NCBI GenBank assembly: GCA_031258945.1
Contig: JAIRME010000010.1
Location: 1-38,695 of the forward strand
DNA length: 38,695 bases
Direction: 5' to 3'
Source: Mycoplasmataceae bacterium
GTDB lineage: Bacteria; Bacillota_I; Bacilli_A; Mycoplasmatales; Mycoplasmoidaceae
Part shown: piece after piece, positions 19,372-29,552 of the stretch
How the letters are laid out: every line of letters starts with the position of its first letter
How positions within the stretch are numbered: position 1 is the first letter of the stretch
Notes under the pieces: generated by a model
Seen by the model: only the letters and a program-made list of their open reading frames with translations
Databases searched by the model: none
Told to the model about the DNA's origin: nothing
Position numbers and translations under genes: made by a program

Positions 19372-20800
19372 GTTGTTCCTTTTTTTGTTCAAATTGAGTC
19401 TCAATGGTATAAGCAATATTAAACAAACTTTGATCAGCAAATTGTTTGCAGTTAAGATTAATCCCCCAAGGAAAATTGTCTATTTTACAATAAGGTATGC
19501 TTATTGATGGTGTGCCTGCGAAATTAGCAATACATAAAAAATCATCGGCAGCAGTTGTCTTAAATTTATTTGTAAGCACATCTGCGATAGTGGGTGTAAC
19601 CGATGATGCGCCTGCTGTCAATATAACATCCACTTGATTTAAACATAAATTCCATTGATCTACCAATAAACGTCTTATTTTTTGAGCTTTAATAAAATAT
19701 TTTTCATAATTTTCTTTTTTAGTAATGTAGGCACCAATTGTAAAACGTCTTTTTACTTGTTCTCCTAATGCTGAGCTACGAGCATTTGTAATAATCTCAC
19801 TATAATCTTTGCCACCAAAATTAACTCCAAAATGAATACCTGTCAAATTTGCCCAACAACTATTAGCTTCAGCATAACTAATAATGTAATATATGGTATG
19901 AATAGCTTTTAAATACTCATCCATAAAATCAACATACTTAAAGATGTGACCTTGTTGTTTTAAATATGTGATACATTCTAAATATGTTTTTAAAACATTC
20001 GGCATTAGATATTTCTCAATATCTTTTACAATACCAATAGTTAATTTGTCAATTTTTTTAAGATTTTTATAAAAATTTTTATCACCTATATGCTGACTGG
20101 TGTAATCTTTCTCATCAAATGACACAATATGTTGTGCAACAATTGCTGTGTCAACAACACTATCAGCAATAATACCTACATGGTCTAAAGAAGGAGCATA
20201 AGGCATGACACCATAACGTGAAATTAATCCATAAGTTGGTTTATATCCTACCACACCTACTAAAGTTGCGGGTCGCCTTGATGAATCCCCTGTATCAGAA
20301 CCAATTGCAAACGGCACCACATTAGCAGACACTAAATTCACAGAGCCAGATGATGAACCTCCAACTATTCTTGTTAAATCAGCAAAATATTTAACAGCTC
20401 CAAAAGCTGAATATATACCATCTCCACCCATTCCAAATTCATCCATATTTGATTTACAAATCATAATGGCATTTTGATGATTTAACTTTTCATAAATAGT
20501 AGCATTATAGGGTGGGACAAAATCTTTTAGAAAAGCACTACCAGATGTGGTGCATATACCTTTAGTACATACATTATCTTTCATTACGTATGGAATACCA
20601 TATAGTAAATCATTAATAGTGAGTTGTACATTCTTTTGTAAATCATTAGCCTGTTGTTTAGCCTTAGTATAAGTGTCGGTAATAATAGAGTTTGTGTCTT
20701 TAAATTTAGTACATTTTTCACAAGCTTCATCGACGATATCGTTAATCGTCTTTTCCCCATTTAAGATTTGCTTTCGTAATGCCAAAATTTGAGATTTCAT
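19364..20800 (-). CDS. gatA: Asp/Glu-tRNA amidotransferase subunit A
   Basis: 478 aa amidase-signature enzyme that releases ammonia from glutamine for GatB. Catalytic Lys in GIPYVMKDNVC near residue 73, nucleophile region GGSSSGS near 147, and cis-Ser segment GSDTGDSSRRPA near 168. The usual form of the last is GSDTGGSxRxPA, so one Gly is Asp here, although the Ser is kept. YKPTYGLISRYG and SLDHVG follow as expected. Order gatC-gatA-gatB with overlaps of 1 and 8 nt shows one operon making a fixed complex. Confidence 0.95.
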   Translation of the reverse strand: MKSQILALRKQILNGEKTINDIVDEACEKCTKFKDTNSIITDTYTKAKQQANDLQKNVQLTINDLLYGIPYVMKDNVCTKGICTTSGSAFLKDFVPPYNATIYEKLNHQNAIMICKSNMDEFGMGGDGIYSAFGAVKYFADLTRIVGGSSSGSVNLVSANVVPFAIGSDTGDSSRRPATLVGVVGYKPTYGLISRYGVMPYAPSLDHVGIIADSVVDTAIVAQHIVSFDEKDYTSQHIGDKNFYKNLKKIDKLTIGIVKDIEKYLMPNVLKTYLECITYLKQQGHIFKYVDFMDEYLKAIHTIYYIISYAEANSCWANLTGIHFGVNFGGKDYSEIITNARSSALGEQVKRRFTIGAYITKKENYEKYFIKAQKIRRLLVDQWNLCLNQVDVILTAGASSVTPTIADVLTNKFKTTAADDFLCIANFAGTPSISIPYCKIDNFPWGINLNCKQFADQSLFNIAYTIETQFEQKKEQHE

Positions 20801-21078
20801 TATTTCACCACAATATATTTACCTTGATGGTGTTTCGCATTTTTTAAGTAATTATCAGTATCATAAATTTTCACGACTTTATCTTCTCTTAAAGCACTAA
20901 ATGAATGACTAAAGGGATAATGCATTGGCGAAACATTGTCAACATTTAAATTATTCAAATTTTCTAAAGATGTAAATAATTGGGTTGACTCTATGTATAA
21001 TCTTTCCAATTGTGGTTCATCTAAAACAAAATATAACGATAAAGCTGCTTCTTGAAAAATTTCTTTATTAATTTTCAT
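20800..21078 (-). CDS. gatC: Asp/Glu-tRNA amidotransferase subunit C
   Basis: 92 aa, the usual size. GatC bridges and stabilises GatA and GatB. MKINKEIFQEAALSLYFVLD at the start and NLNNLNVDNVSPMHYPF, with SALREDKV further on, match the family pattern of two helices then a loop binding GatA. First gene of the gatCAB set; its stop overlaps the gatA ATG by 1 nt. Follows the ECF S-component gene by 4 nt on the same strand. Confidence 0.88.
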   Translation of the reverse strand: MKINKEIFQEAALSLYFVLDEPQLERLYIESTQLFTSLENLNNLNVDNVSPMHYPFSHSFSALREDKVVKIYDTDNYLKNAKHHQGKYIVVK

Positions 21079-21082
21079 AACA

Positions 21083-22240
21083 CTACTCCACCATTAATGG
21101 TATTGTACGACTTTCAATCGTGTCATCCATATAGTTATACTTCATAGCTGGGCAAACAATACGATAAACTGGATAAACTATCGCAATATTGAGCGGGATA
21201 GTAAATAACAGCATGACAGAACGAAGCCCCAATCACATGTTATACATATCTGGACTTGGCACCGAAAACATTACATCAAATTCAGGTAAAATAAAAACAC
21301 TAATTAATGCTTCGCCAAATAAAATCATAATTAATACAGGAGCAAAGAAAGTTAACCAATTCTTTTTTTCTTTCTCATTTTGTTGTTTTCATTGATTTAA
21401 GTCAATCAATGCTTTGTTAGAAACGGTTGCAAAACGAGTACTTCAAATTAAATGTTTATCTACTATTTTTTGTTGATTAGACGATTTCATTAACCGTCAT
21501 CTAAATCATAAAATTCTCGTTCGATATTTCAGTCAGTAGGAGGCACCAGCTAAATTGTAATATATAGTACGACGATAATGGGCAAAAACACAGCATCATA
21601 ATATAGTTAATCCTAAAACATAAATGGCACCAATAACTAAACCTAATTGTCATTGAGGAATAGTAAATTCAATTAAAAATGTAATATGAAATGGATTGGG
21701 TTGCAACACCACAAATAAAATACTAGCAATACCAATTATTCCAATTAATAAAGTAGATCAAAAAGCAAAGCGAACTTGTTTACCTTCCGTAATGTTCAAA
21801 ATAGTTTTTACAACTCCCGATAATAAACCATACATCATTGCAGCTATAAAATAACCATAATGAAACATACCGGCAGTTAAAGCCACACTCAAAAGATCAG
21901 TAGCTGCACCAATAAAAATACCAATAACTGGTCCAAATAGTAAACCACCTACTTTAATAAGAATCCCTTCAATTGTTACTCGCCATCCTGGATATGCTCT
22001 AAATAAAACTCCTAATAATCCAGCAGAAATAAATGTTAATAATAATAAAATAGCAATCGCAATAGAAATAACCATGGCAATGTTAGCAATACCTTTTACA
22101 TTAATGCGTGGAAAAATATAAACTCTTTGATTGAAACGAAAGCGATAGTAAAGTTTTTTAATACTAATCGCTAAAATAGTTGCAACAAAAAAACTTGCAA
22201 ATATTAACAACGCATCAAATGGACCTAATTGATTTGGCAT
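21083..22240 (-). CDS. ECF transporter S component with long C-terminal extension
   Basis: 385 aa with several TGA Trp; ends with TAG at 21083. Hydrophobic N-terminal region of about six helices. The segment VTIEGILIKVGGLLFGPVIG, then GAATDLLS and FIAAMMYGLLSG at about residues 88-150 is typical of vitamin S components of the FolT/RibU type, which bind a vitamin and use the shared EcfA/EcfT module. The C-terminal part (about 235-385) has a basic loop (YRRTIYYNLAGASYW), a Lys/Glu-rich stretch and further helices, so the protein is about twice normal length, as in some mollicute S proteins. Substrate unknown; folate is a guess. Confidence 0.72.
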
Positions 22241-22249
22241 TTGAAGTTA

Positions 22250-22255
22250 ATTATA
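22250..22255 (-). promoter_or_regulatory. -10 box of the ECF S-component gene
   Basis: TATAAT on the minus strand ends 9 nt before ATG 22240, in the short spacer after prmC. Predicts a leader of about 2 nt and drives the ECF-gatCAB-plsY-pncB run. Confidence 0.6.
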
Positions 22256-22265
22256 AAAGACGAAA

Positions 22266-23009
22266 TTAAATAATTAATAACTCTGCATTTTGATTTTCAA
22301 AAAATATTTTACCGTGCTTATTTAATATTTTATTTTTGTTATGTATTAATTTTTTGTAAAAAAATAGAGGATCATTGCTGTTTGTAAAACTAATTTTTGT
22401 CTCATATTTAGTCATTACCCAGTTTATTTTTTTAGGATCTATGTATGGTGGATTACAAACAATAAAATCAAATTTTAATTTTTTATGGATTAATTCTTGA
22501 TAAAAGTCCCCTACAATAGTTTTGACTTTTACATTATTTAATAGAGCATTATGTTGTGTATTATCAATAGCATTAGGATTAATATCTATACAAGTCATAT
22601 GAATATGTGGACAATATTTTTTAATACTAACCCCCATGCAACCAGTTCCGCAACATAAATCTGCTCCTTTTTTAAATTCAGGATGAAGATGTAAATACTG
22701 AATAATTGTATCTGTAATTATTTCCGTTTCAGTACGCGGCTCAAAAATGTTTTTGAAAATATCAATTGTAAGATGACAAAATTTAGTGCTACCCACAATT
22801 TGTCCTAATGGTTTTTGTTTCTCAAAGTAGTCTATAAGTAAGTTAGTAAATCTTGAAAACTTAAAATCTATTCTTTGATTACGTAAATTAACAAAATCCA
22901 ATTTATTTTTTATTTTACGAGATACTTTGTACAAAATAGTGAAAATAACTACATCATTATCGCCATGATATTTTTGTTTAACTTTATTAATTGCTTGTAA
23001 ATAGGTCAT
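22266..23009 (-). CDS. prmC: Release factor glutamine methyltransferase PrmC
   Basis: 247 aa. Methylates the Gln of the GGQ motif in RF1. NPPYIDP near residue 188 is the catalytic motif, and ADLCCGTGCMGVSI near 117 binds SAM; EPRTETEIITD near 91 matches family EPRxETE. Its ATG overlaps the prfA stop by 1 nt, so enzyme and substrate are coupled. The N-terminal helical domain is present but divergent. Confidence 0.93.
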   Translation of the reverse strand: MTYLQAINKVKQKYHGDNDVVIFTILYKVSRKIKNKLDFVNLRNQRIDFKFSRFTNLLIDYFEKQKPLGQIVGSTKFCHLTIDIFKNIFEPRTETEIITDTIIQYLHLHPEFKKGADLCCGTGCMGVSIKKYCPHIHMTCIDINPNAIDNTQHNALLNNVKVKTIVGDFYQELIHKKLKFDFIVCNPPYIDPKKINWVMTKYETKISFTNSNDPLFFYKKLIHNKNKILNKHGKIFFENQNAELLII

Positions 23010-24091
23010 TAAATTTTTAATTCAGACATCAATTTAACTTGTTCGTTTGCGGTTAAGGCATCTATTACTTCATCTAAATTACCTTGCATAATTTGATCTA
23101 GTTTATTTAATGTCAATCCAATACGATGGTCAGTGATACGATTCTGAGGATAATTATAAGTTCTAATTTTTTCAGAACGATCACCTGTACCTACTTGGTT
23201 TTTACGCATACTAGCAATGGCATCTATCCTTTCAGTTTCCAATTTATCTCATATTCGTGATAAGAGTAATTTCATCGCCATTTCACGATTTTCTATTTGA
23301 CTACGTTCTTGTGAACATGCTACTACAACTCCTGTAGGAATATGAGTAATTCGTACAGCTGAATCAGTACGATTAACATGTTGCCCACCGGCACCACCAG
23401 CACGATATTTATCAATACGTAAATCTGTTGGATTAATTTTAAAATCTATTTCATCAAATTCAGGCATGACAGCTACTGTAATTGTGGATGTGTGAACACG
23501 TCCTTTAGATTCGGTTGCTGGTACTCTTTGCACACGATGAACACCAGATTCAAATTTCATTTTGGAATAAACATCTTCCCCAGTGATGTTGAAGAAAACA
23601 TAATCATAACCATGTGCATTAGTAGAAATATCCATAATTTTAATTTTTCATTTTTGTTTGTCAGCATATCTTTTGTATGTGTCAAACAAATCTGCCACAA
23701 AAATACTAGCTTCATCGCCCCCGGCAGCTGGTCGCATCTCAATTATTACATTTTTATCATTATTGGGGTCTACCGGTAATAGCAATAACTTAAAACGTTC
23801 TTCTCATTGAGGAATTTGAGTTTTGATTTCCTCTAATTCTTGCTTAGCCAATTCACTTAATTCACTATCTAATTCATTTCCGCTAAGTGCTTCTTCATTA
23901 GCCTCGGCAGTTTTAATAGCAGTTTTATATAAATGGAATAAATCGACAATTGGTTTGTTTCGTTTCAATTGTTTATTAATATCTTTCAATTGTTCTAGTG
24001 GAATGGTGGCAGTTTCCAATTGACGATTTAAATCATTGAATTTTTGACTAATCGTTTCTAATGATTCATAAAGTCTTTTATTGTATTCCAT
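23009..24091 (-). CDS. prfA: Peptide chain release factor 1
   Basis: 360 aa. Recognises UAA and UAG. GGQ in [18 protein letters not shown] near residue 235, the RF1-type codon-reading tripeptide PAT in [13 protein letters not shown] near 190, and [13 protein letters not shown]. In a code-4 genome RF1 suffices because UGA is not a stop; the gene's own frame is broken under the standard code by TGA (SRIWDKLE, PQWEERF). ATG 24091 follows GGAAAA at Shine-Dalgarno distance; the TTG/ATT codons further up (to 24127) are not needed. Confidence 0.96.
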
Positions 24092-24160
24092 AAGTTTTCC
24101 TTTTTGTAAAATTAAATTAAAAAACAATACCGCTGGGTATTTACTAAATAATCGTTAAAG

Positions 24161-24460
24161 CTACTTTAATTCATCCAATGATTTGATTACTTTTTTATTA
24201 GACTTTCGAACTTTAGTTTCTTTCTTAGGGGCTTTGGTAGAAATAGTCTCCTTACCGGTGGTAAATTTAGCCGATAATTTTTCTGCACGACCTTTCACTT
24301 TTTGTTCACCAATACCACCTTTATAAAATGGATGACAATTGGCACACACATCCAAATTGACTACGTCTTGTTTAATCGTAGATTCAATTTGATAAGTGGC
24401 ACCACAAGAAGCACACTTAAAAGTAACTACATGCAAATTAGGTTGGATTTTCTTGTTCAT
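24161..24460 (-). CDS. rpmE: 50S ribosomal protein L31
   Basis: 99 aa with a zinc-binding set Cys16, Cys19, Cys39 and Cys42 (CASC, CANC), as in the C+ form of L31. HPFYKGG follows the last Cys pair, as in the family. The C-terminal 40 residues form a Lys/Thr/Ser-rich tail, longer than in E. coli L31 (70 aa). Likely transcribed from the TATAAT box at 24472-24477 with a leader of a few nt. Confidence 0.93.
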   Translation of the reverse strand: MNKKIQPNLHVVTFKCASCGATYQIESTIKQDVVNLDVCANCHPFYKGGIGEQKVKGRAEKLSAKFTTGKETISTKAPKKETKVRKSNKKVIKSLDELK

Positions 24461-24471
24461 AAAACTTGTAT

Positions 24472-24477
24472 ATTATA
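24472..24477 (-). promoter_or_regulatory. -10 box of rpmE
   Basis: TATAAT on the minus strand, 11 nt before the rpmE ATG at 24460. It lies just after the stop of the possible small ORF at 24490-24624. Confidence 0.55.
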
Positions 24478-24489
24478 CATTAAGTGTCA

Positions 24490-24624
24490 TTAATGTGTAA
24501 TATCTTGAAAATCAATTTCTAAAAGTTCAGCGACTTTGCCCCAAGCAAAGAATCAGAGAATTGGTGCCAAATTATCATTAGTATAAAATGATAACCATAA
24601 CACAAGAGAAATATGATTATTTAT
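24490..24624 (-). CDS. Possible small hydrophobic protein after purD
   Basis: An open frame of about 44 codons, with TGA as Trp, starts in the last bases of purD and ends at TAA 24490. The C-terminal part reads NLAPILWFFAWGKVAELL followed by EIDFQDITH, rich in Trp, Phe and Leu and poor in the Lys/Asn that dominates noise frames here. No ATG is in frame; an ATA at 24624, overlapping the purD TAA, or an ATT or GTG further on could start it. It may be a one-helix membrane peptide. Otherwise the 163-nt purD-rpmE spacer holds only a small hairpin (TTATCATT near 24571). Uncertain without homologues. Confidence 0.4.
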
Positions 24625-25862
24625 TTTAAACCTATATCTTTCCGATAATGCATATGACTAAAATTTATTTTTTGGACCTCTCGATAAATTTTTTTATAGG
24701 CTTTTTGATGACTTGTGTCTATAACTACCACAGATAAGACGCGGCCGCCATTAGTGAATAATGAATTATTTCTATGAATGGCTCCCGCATAAAATATTAA
24801 CGGTGTATCTTTTATAGCTATTTTATAACCAATATTAAAATGAGCAGGGTATCCTCCTGACACCAATACAACATTAATACAAATTCCTTTTTTTCATTTA
24901 AAGATAAACTTATCTAGTTGGTTACTAATAGTGGCTTGACATAATTTTAATAAATCAAAATCCATTAATGGTAGAATGGATTGACATTCTGGGTCCCCCA
25001 TTCTTACATTGTATTCCAAACATTTACAACCATCTTTGGTAATCATTACCCCAAAGAAAATAAAACCATGATAATCTAATTTACTTTTTTTAATACCGTT
25101 TAACGTTGGAATCATAATATTTTGTTCAAAATCATCCATAACCTCTTTGGTAACATATGGATTTGGGCAAACTGCACCCATTCCTCCCGTGTTAGGTCCT
25201 ATGTTATTTTCATAAAGTGTTTTATGATCTTGTGCCGAAATTAACGGTACCATGGTTTTACCATCAGTAACACAAATGATAGAAGCCTCTATACCTATTA
25301 AGAATTCTTCCACCACAATAGATTTGCTTGCTTCTTTAAATAAACCATTAATCATGTAATTGGTAATGGTATTTTCAGCCGTTTTAAAATTCTTGCAAAT
25401 CTCTACACCTTTACCCGCGGCCAAGCCGTTAGCTTTGATAACTAGTGGATATTTAGCGTTCTTCAAGTATGCCATCGCTGCATAAGGATTAGTAAAAGTT
25501 TTATATTTGGCTGTATTCACATTAAAACGTTCCATGAAATTTTTAGCAAAAATTTTACTGCCTTCTAATTGAGCCGCAACTTTACTAGGACCAAAAATAG
25601 CTAATTTATTCTTTCTAAATAAATCAACGATTCCTTCAACTAACGGTTTCTCTGGGCCTACAATTGTTAAATCGATTTTATTATCTTTTGCAAATAATAA
25701 ATATTCATCATTATTATGTAACTCTACATTGCAACACTTATTAATCAATTGTGTCCCAACATTCCCACAAGCTACATAAATATTATCTACCAATATAGAT
25801 TGAGCTAGTTTTCATGCTAACGCATGCTCACGTCCACCAGAACCAATAAGTAAAACCTTCAT
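24621..25862 (-). CDS. purD: Phosphoribosylamine-glycine ligase
   Basis: 413 aa. Second step of de novo IMP synthesis, joining glycine to phosphoribosylamine with ATP. [20 protein letters not shown] at the start is the family N-terminus (Trp by TGA at 25814). VGPEKPLVEGI near residue 83, ATP-grasp region KYPLVIKANGLAAGKGV near 136, NTGGMGAVCPNP near 218 and FNVRMGDPE-like EYNVRMGDPECQ near 280 are all in place; ends near GGRVLSVV. In this window only purD and purH of the pathway are seen, in separate places. Confidence 0.95.
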
Positions 25863-25958
25863 AGTGTAATTATTTTAATATTAATTCTGATTAGATTGAT
25901 CAATAAGTATTTTAGAATATCTTTATAGTGTGTGATATTTTATAAATAAAACTATATG

Positions 25959-25976
25959 GAGCAGTGCCAACTGCTC
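25959..25976. promoter_or_regulatory. GC-rich perfect dyad between purD and permease
   Basis: GAGCAGT (25959-25965) pairs with ACTGCTC (25970-25976) around GCCA, in the 163-nt spacer of two divergent genes. It is clearly richer in GC than its surroundings and is followed on the plus strand after about 10 nt by a run of seven T. It could be an operator for one or both genes, or an RNA hairpin ahead of the permease. It does not fit the purine riboswitch consensus. Confidence 0.45.
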
Positions 25977-26008
25977 TCAGTAAATCAATTTTTTTAACAT
26001 AATTTTGA

Positions 26009-26014
26009 TATAAA
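26009..26014 (+). promoter_or_regulatory. -10 box of the permease gene
   Basis: TATAAA ends 11 nt before ATG 26026; leader of about 5 nt, without a Shine-Dalgarno sequence. Confidence 0.45.
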
Positions 26015-26025
26015 TACAAGCATTA

Positions 26026-27663
26026 ATGAAGGACCAACCTAATAAGCATCATATTTTACATGATATATCCGAAACATTTCATACGGTCAGTCCTTCCCCT
26101 ATTGATGTAATCCCAACTAAAAAGAAAATTGGTTTTGTTTCTGCTATTAGTTTAGTTATTGGCTCTTCTATAGGAGCAGGTATTTTTATCAAGAATCATG
26201 AAATTTTAAATAATGTTCATGGTTCTATCTTTCTAGCACTTTTAAGCTGAATCATTGCCATTATTGGCATTTTAGCATTGGCTTTGGCTTTGCCTGAAAT
26301 TTGTAGCGGTATTCGCAATAACAATCAAGGTATTATTGGTTGAGTAAGAAAATTTAATAATAAGTTAGTTTATATGAGCAGTAAGAATTTCATGACTTAT
26401 TTACATTTATCAATTTATTACTTTATCATGCCGTTTTATTTAGTGATGACTTTACAAGAAACATTTGGTTTTTCCATTGAATGATATTGACTAATAATTA
26501 TTTCTTTTGCCATTTCTTCTTGATTTATCTGAATTACTGGTTTATCAACCAAAGCGGCTAATTTACAAAATTGAATTGTTACTATCATTAAATTTTTACC
26601 AATTATTTTTGCTGCGATCACTGGTTTTATTATGGTGGGTATTGGCAAAGGTACAGATAATGATTGGTTTACATACCAACCAGTATATGATGGACATCTA
26701 CCTTTATTTGCTGACCATTTCCCCATGCTAGGTATTTTGAGCTCTATCCCTGCTATTTTCTTTGCTTTTGATGGATTCTATTCCACCGCCGGTATACAAG
26801 GCGTAATGAAAGAACCGAGAAAAATTTCCATGGCTATGGGCATTGGTATGGCAATTGTTAGCGCATTGGATATCCTTATTTCTTTGTCATTAATATTAGG
26901 TACTCACAGCGGTAAATTATCTGATTTACATGTACCCACATGACTATTTAAAGTAGCTAACATTTGTGTCGCTATTGGCATCCTTGGTATCATTAATGGG
27001 GTATCTATTTATGCGAGTCACTATTACAAGGATCTCATTCTTCATAATGAAATCCCTTTCGCAAGTAGATTCAAAGCATCTTTTAATATGAAAATCCAAA
27101 CCATGGGTGTATTAACAAGTTATGTGATTACTATTTTTTGATTTTTAATATTTACTATTATTGGTCTACATTTTATGAATACCGGGCATTATGATACAAT
27201 CCCTGGATGAGGCGATAAAATATATGGTAATTCATATATTCAAAATCTATATTCATTTGCCGATTTAATTGGTAATTGGAATGCTACATTAGCTTTTGTA
27301 GTCATCATGTTTGCAGTTATTGGAGTAATTCGTAACCGTAAAACTAAGAAAATTAAAGTTACTCATTCAAAGTATCTAATGCCAGGAGCTATTGTAAGTT
27401 TAATAATTATTGGAACTGGCATTTTATTTGTTCCCATTGAATCTATTGGTAATTTAATCTATATTATTGGTTACTACAATGGTAGTATTATTCCACCCGC
27501 CGGTGTAACAGATCCTCATGTAACATACATAGATGTCCTCGGTGGTTGTTCTCAAATTATAATGTTGTTCATCTTTTTAGGAATTATGTTTATTCCTGGA
27601 ATTGTTCGTCATGTTACTGATCATCGAAAAGGAATTGATAAAATATCACATAAACATTACTAA
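26026..27663 (+). CDS. APC-superfamily amino acid permease
   Basis: 545 aa with many TGA Trp. About 35 cytoplasmic residues, then the first helix with VSAISLVIGSSIGAGIFI near residues 38-55, the unwound GSxIGxGIF signature of the amino acid-polyamine-organocation family, followed by roughly 11 to 13 further helices. AFDGFYSTAG near 243 is the helix-6 segment, and MKEPRKISMAMGIG follows as in APC carriers. A charged HRKGIDKISHKHY tail ends it. Imports amino acids or a related compound; substrate not deducible. Divergent from purD and 21 nt before apt. Confidence 0.88.
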
Positions 27664-27684
27664 ATTTATTACAATCTATAGATT

Positions 27685-28239
27685 ATGAAAACATTACTAA
27701 CTCCTACACAAAAAGCAATTATTAAAGCTATCCCTAATATCCCTAATTTTCCCATTAAGGGTATTCAATTTAAAGATGTTACTCCAATTTTAGCGCAACC
27801 TAAAACCTTACATGTCTTAATTAATGAATTAGCTAAAAAAATTAAAAAATACAAATTTGATTACATTGTAGCACCAGAATCTCGCGGCTTTTTTTTTGCT
27901 ATTCCATTAGCCTATAAACTGGGCGTCCCTTTCGTACCAATACGTAAAAAGGGTAAATTACCTCGTGCTACAATTTCAGTTACTGAAACAATTGAATATA
28001 GTAAAGTATCTTTAGAAATCCATAAACAAGATATTAAACCACATGTTCGTGTTTTATTAATTGATGATTTAATCGCCACTGGTGGTACTATTAAAGCCAT
28101 GTTAAAATTATTGAAGCTATTAAAAGCTAAACCGGTAGCTGCATTATTTGTAGTAGAACTACCGGAATTAAATGGACGCAAAGAATTAATCTCATACAAC
28201 ATTCCGGTTGAGACAATTGTAAAATTACCTGGTGCTTAA
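27685..28239 (+). CDS. apt: Adenine phosphoribosyltransferase
   Basis: 184 aa. Converts adenine and PRPP to AMP (purine salvage). IPNFPIKGIQFKDVTPIL near residue 18 and YIVAPESRGFFF near 62 are family marks; the PRPP loop VLLIDDLIATGGT is near 123. TACAAT and a second box lie just before ATG 27685, so it may have its own near-leaderless promoter besides read-through from the permease. Converges on the surface gene ending at 28258 with 18 nt between stops. Confidence 0.95.
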   Translation: MKTLLTPTQKAIIKAIPNIPNFPIKGIQFKDVTPILAQPKTLHVLINELAKKIKKYKFDYIVAPESRGFFFAIPLAYKLGVPFVPIRKKGKLPRATISVTETIEYSKVSLEIHKQDIKPHVRVLLIDDLIATGGTIKAMLKLLKLLKAKPVAALFVVELPELNGRKELISYNIPVETIVKLPGA

Positions 28240-28257
28240 ATATTAAATTTACCTAGA

Positions 28258-29448
28258 TTACTTTTGCATGAAGCTTGGTCACACTTTAACTATTCCACCA
28301 TAAATTTGTCTTAAAATATCTAATTGGAGATTTCTATATTCACTATCATTCTCATAATTTATTTGGGTTTCTCTATGTAAACCGTTAGCAAATCCTAACT
28401 GGTTATAATTTTGATCTCCGGTTTCGATATCATAGATTTGATCTCACTGAATTGTTCAGTCATTAGTTCAATTTTCATGATCATCAAAAAAATAGGTATC
28501 ATTTAATTCATCGTATGCAGCACCAGCTTTACCACCATCTACTAGAAACGAGATATTAAATAATCTTGGGCCGTTTATTAGTTCTCAACTGGGTTCATGT
28601 TCTATATGAATCAAATGGACTGTAGTTTTCATAAAATTATCCAAGCCCATATTACCGTCCATAAATTCGCAAAAATAGTCAGATAAAATATTAGCCGCTA
28701 ATGATTCAGAATTATCATATTGGTGGAGTTTATCCATCATTTGAAAATAACTTAATGTCGAAAGATCTAATTTATCTTCTTCATCCAATAACGGTAAATT
28801 AGGGAACTCACTTGATAAGAAAGATTTAAAATTTTCTAATGCGTCTTCTGGATCGTCATTTATCATTTCATCACCAGTTATATCTAGCCCTGAAATTTTA
28901 TTAGCATCAATATAGGGAGTGGAATTTTCATTATCCAATATTAATAAAACATTATTTTCATGGGACGTACCGTGAAATCAGGACCTCAAATTTAAATTAA
29001 TATGAAATACTCCTCCTTCTCCTGCATCGTCTGGAATTTGAGAAATTAATTTAGCATTAACAACAAATTCTTTTAGCCCTTTGTTTAAACTTATATGAAT
29101 AGTTCCTCTTGAATCTTCATATGGAATTGTTTTACCATTTTGATCTTGGAAAACTAACAATGAAGAAAATAGTGTACTATATTCAGCATCAGGTGAAATT
29201 AAAATTACTGCTTGAGAATCTAATTTTTCGCTAAATTCAATTTTATAAGATGCTACATCATTAACTTTTTTTAATACTGCATTCCCATTCACTTTAGCTT
29301 TAATTACAAAAGGATTATTTTTATTCATAATAGCATAGGTTACACCTACTGTCACTCCACAAATTAATAGTCCTCCAAAAATACTAGATAAGATAACTTT
29401 TCTCCTATGTTTTCTTACTCATTGAGTATATGTCTGTGTTGTTTTCAT
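28258..29448 (-). CDS. Signal-anchored surface protein, paralogue-like to the gene at 1-1743
   Basis: 396 aa from ATG 29448, which follows a GGAG Shine-Dalgarno sequence, to TAA 28258; eight or so TGA codons are Trp, four of them clustered near residues 315-335. N-terminus MKTTQTYTQWVRKHRRKVIL, then a hydrophobic segment at about 20-42 (SSIFGGLLICGVTVGVTYAI), then an Asp/Glu/Asn-rich outer region of about 350 residues. The anchor resembles that of the protein at 1-1743: Trp, basic run, S-I, L-x-C-G, then G-x-(T)Y-A-I. The middle part is acidic (DEEDKLDLS); the end is aromatic and Gly-rich. No domain recognised. Driven by the poly-C promoter at 29519-29552. Confidence 0.85.
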
Positions 29449-29518
29449 GTTTTTTCTCCGTACCCAAATAGAGATTTTAGTCTCATATAACTTAATCTAT
29501 CTTCAATCGTAGGAAAAG

Positions 29519-29552
29519 ATTATACAACGGAGGGGGGGGGGAATTGAGTGAT
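29519..29552 (-). promoter_or_regulatory. Promoter with C10 spacer tract, second surface gene
   Basis: Minus strand: TTGTATAAT, -10 at 29524-29519, preceded by TCCG and C10 (29541-29532) and then AATT. The -35 match is weak (ATCACT, 29552-29547, 3 of 6, spacer 22). Beside the copy at 1885-1917 it shares AT[GC]ACT, the ten C residues, TTG before TATAAT, and GAAGATA[AG]AT 10 to 14 nt downstream. It lies in the spacer after purH. Confidence 0.65.

Noticed and set aside
23492-23779. 95-codon plus-strand ORF
   Set aside because: Antisense to prfA, whose product is conserved throughout.
25863-26025. Purine riboswitch before purD or the permease
   Set aside because: The only strong stem is a 7-bp hairpin with a GCCA loop; the three-way junction and conserved loop bases of the purine class are absent.
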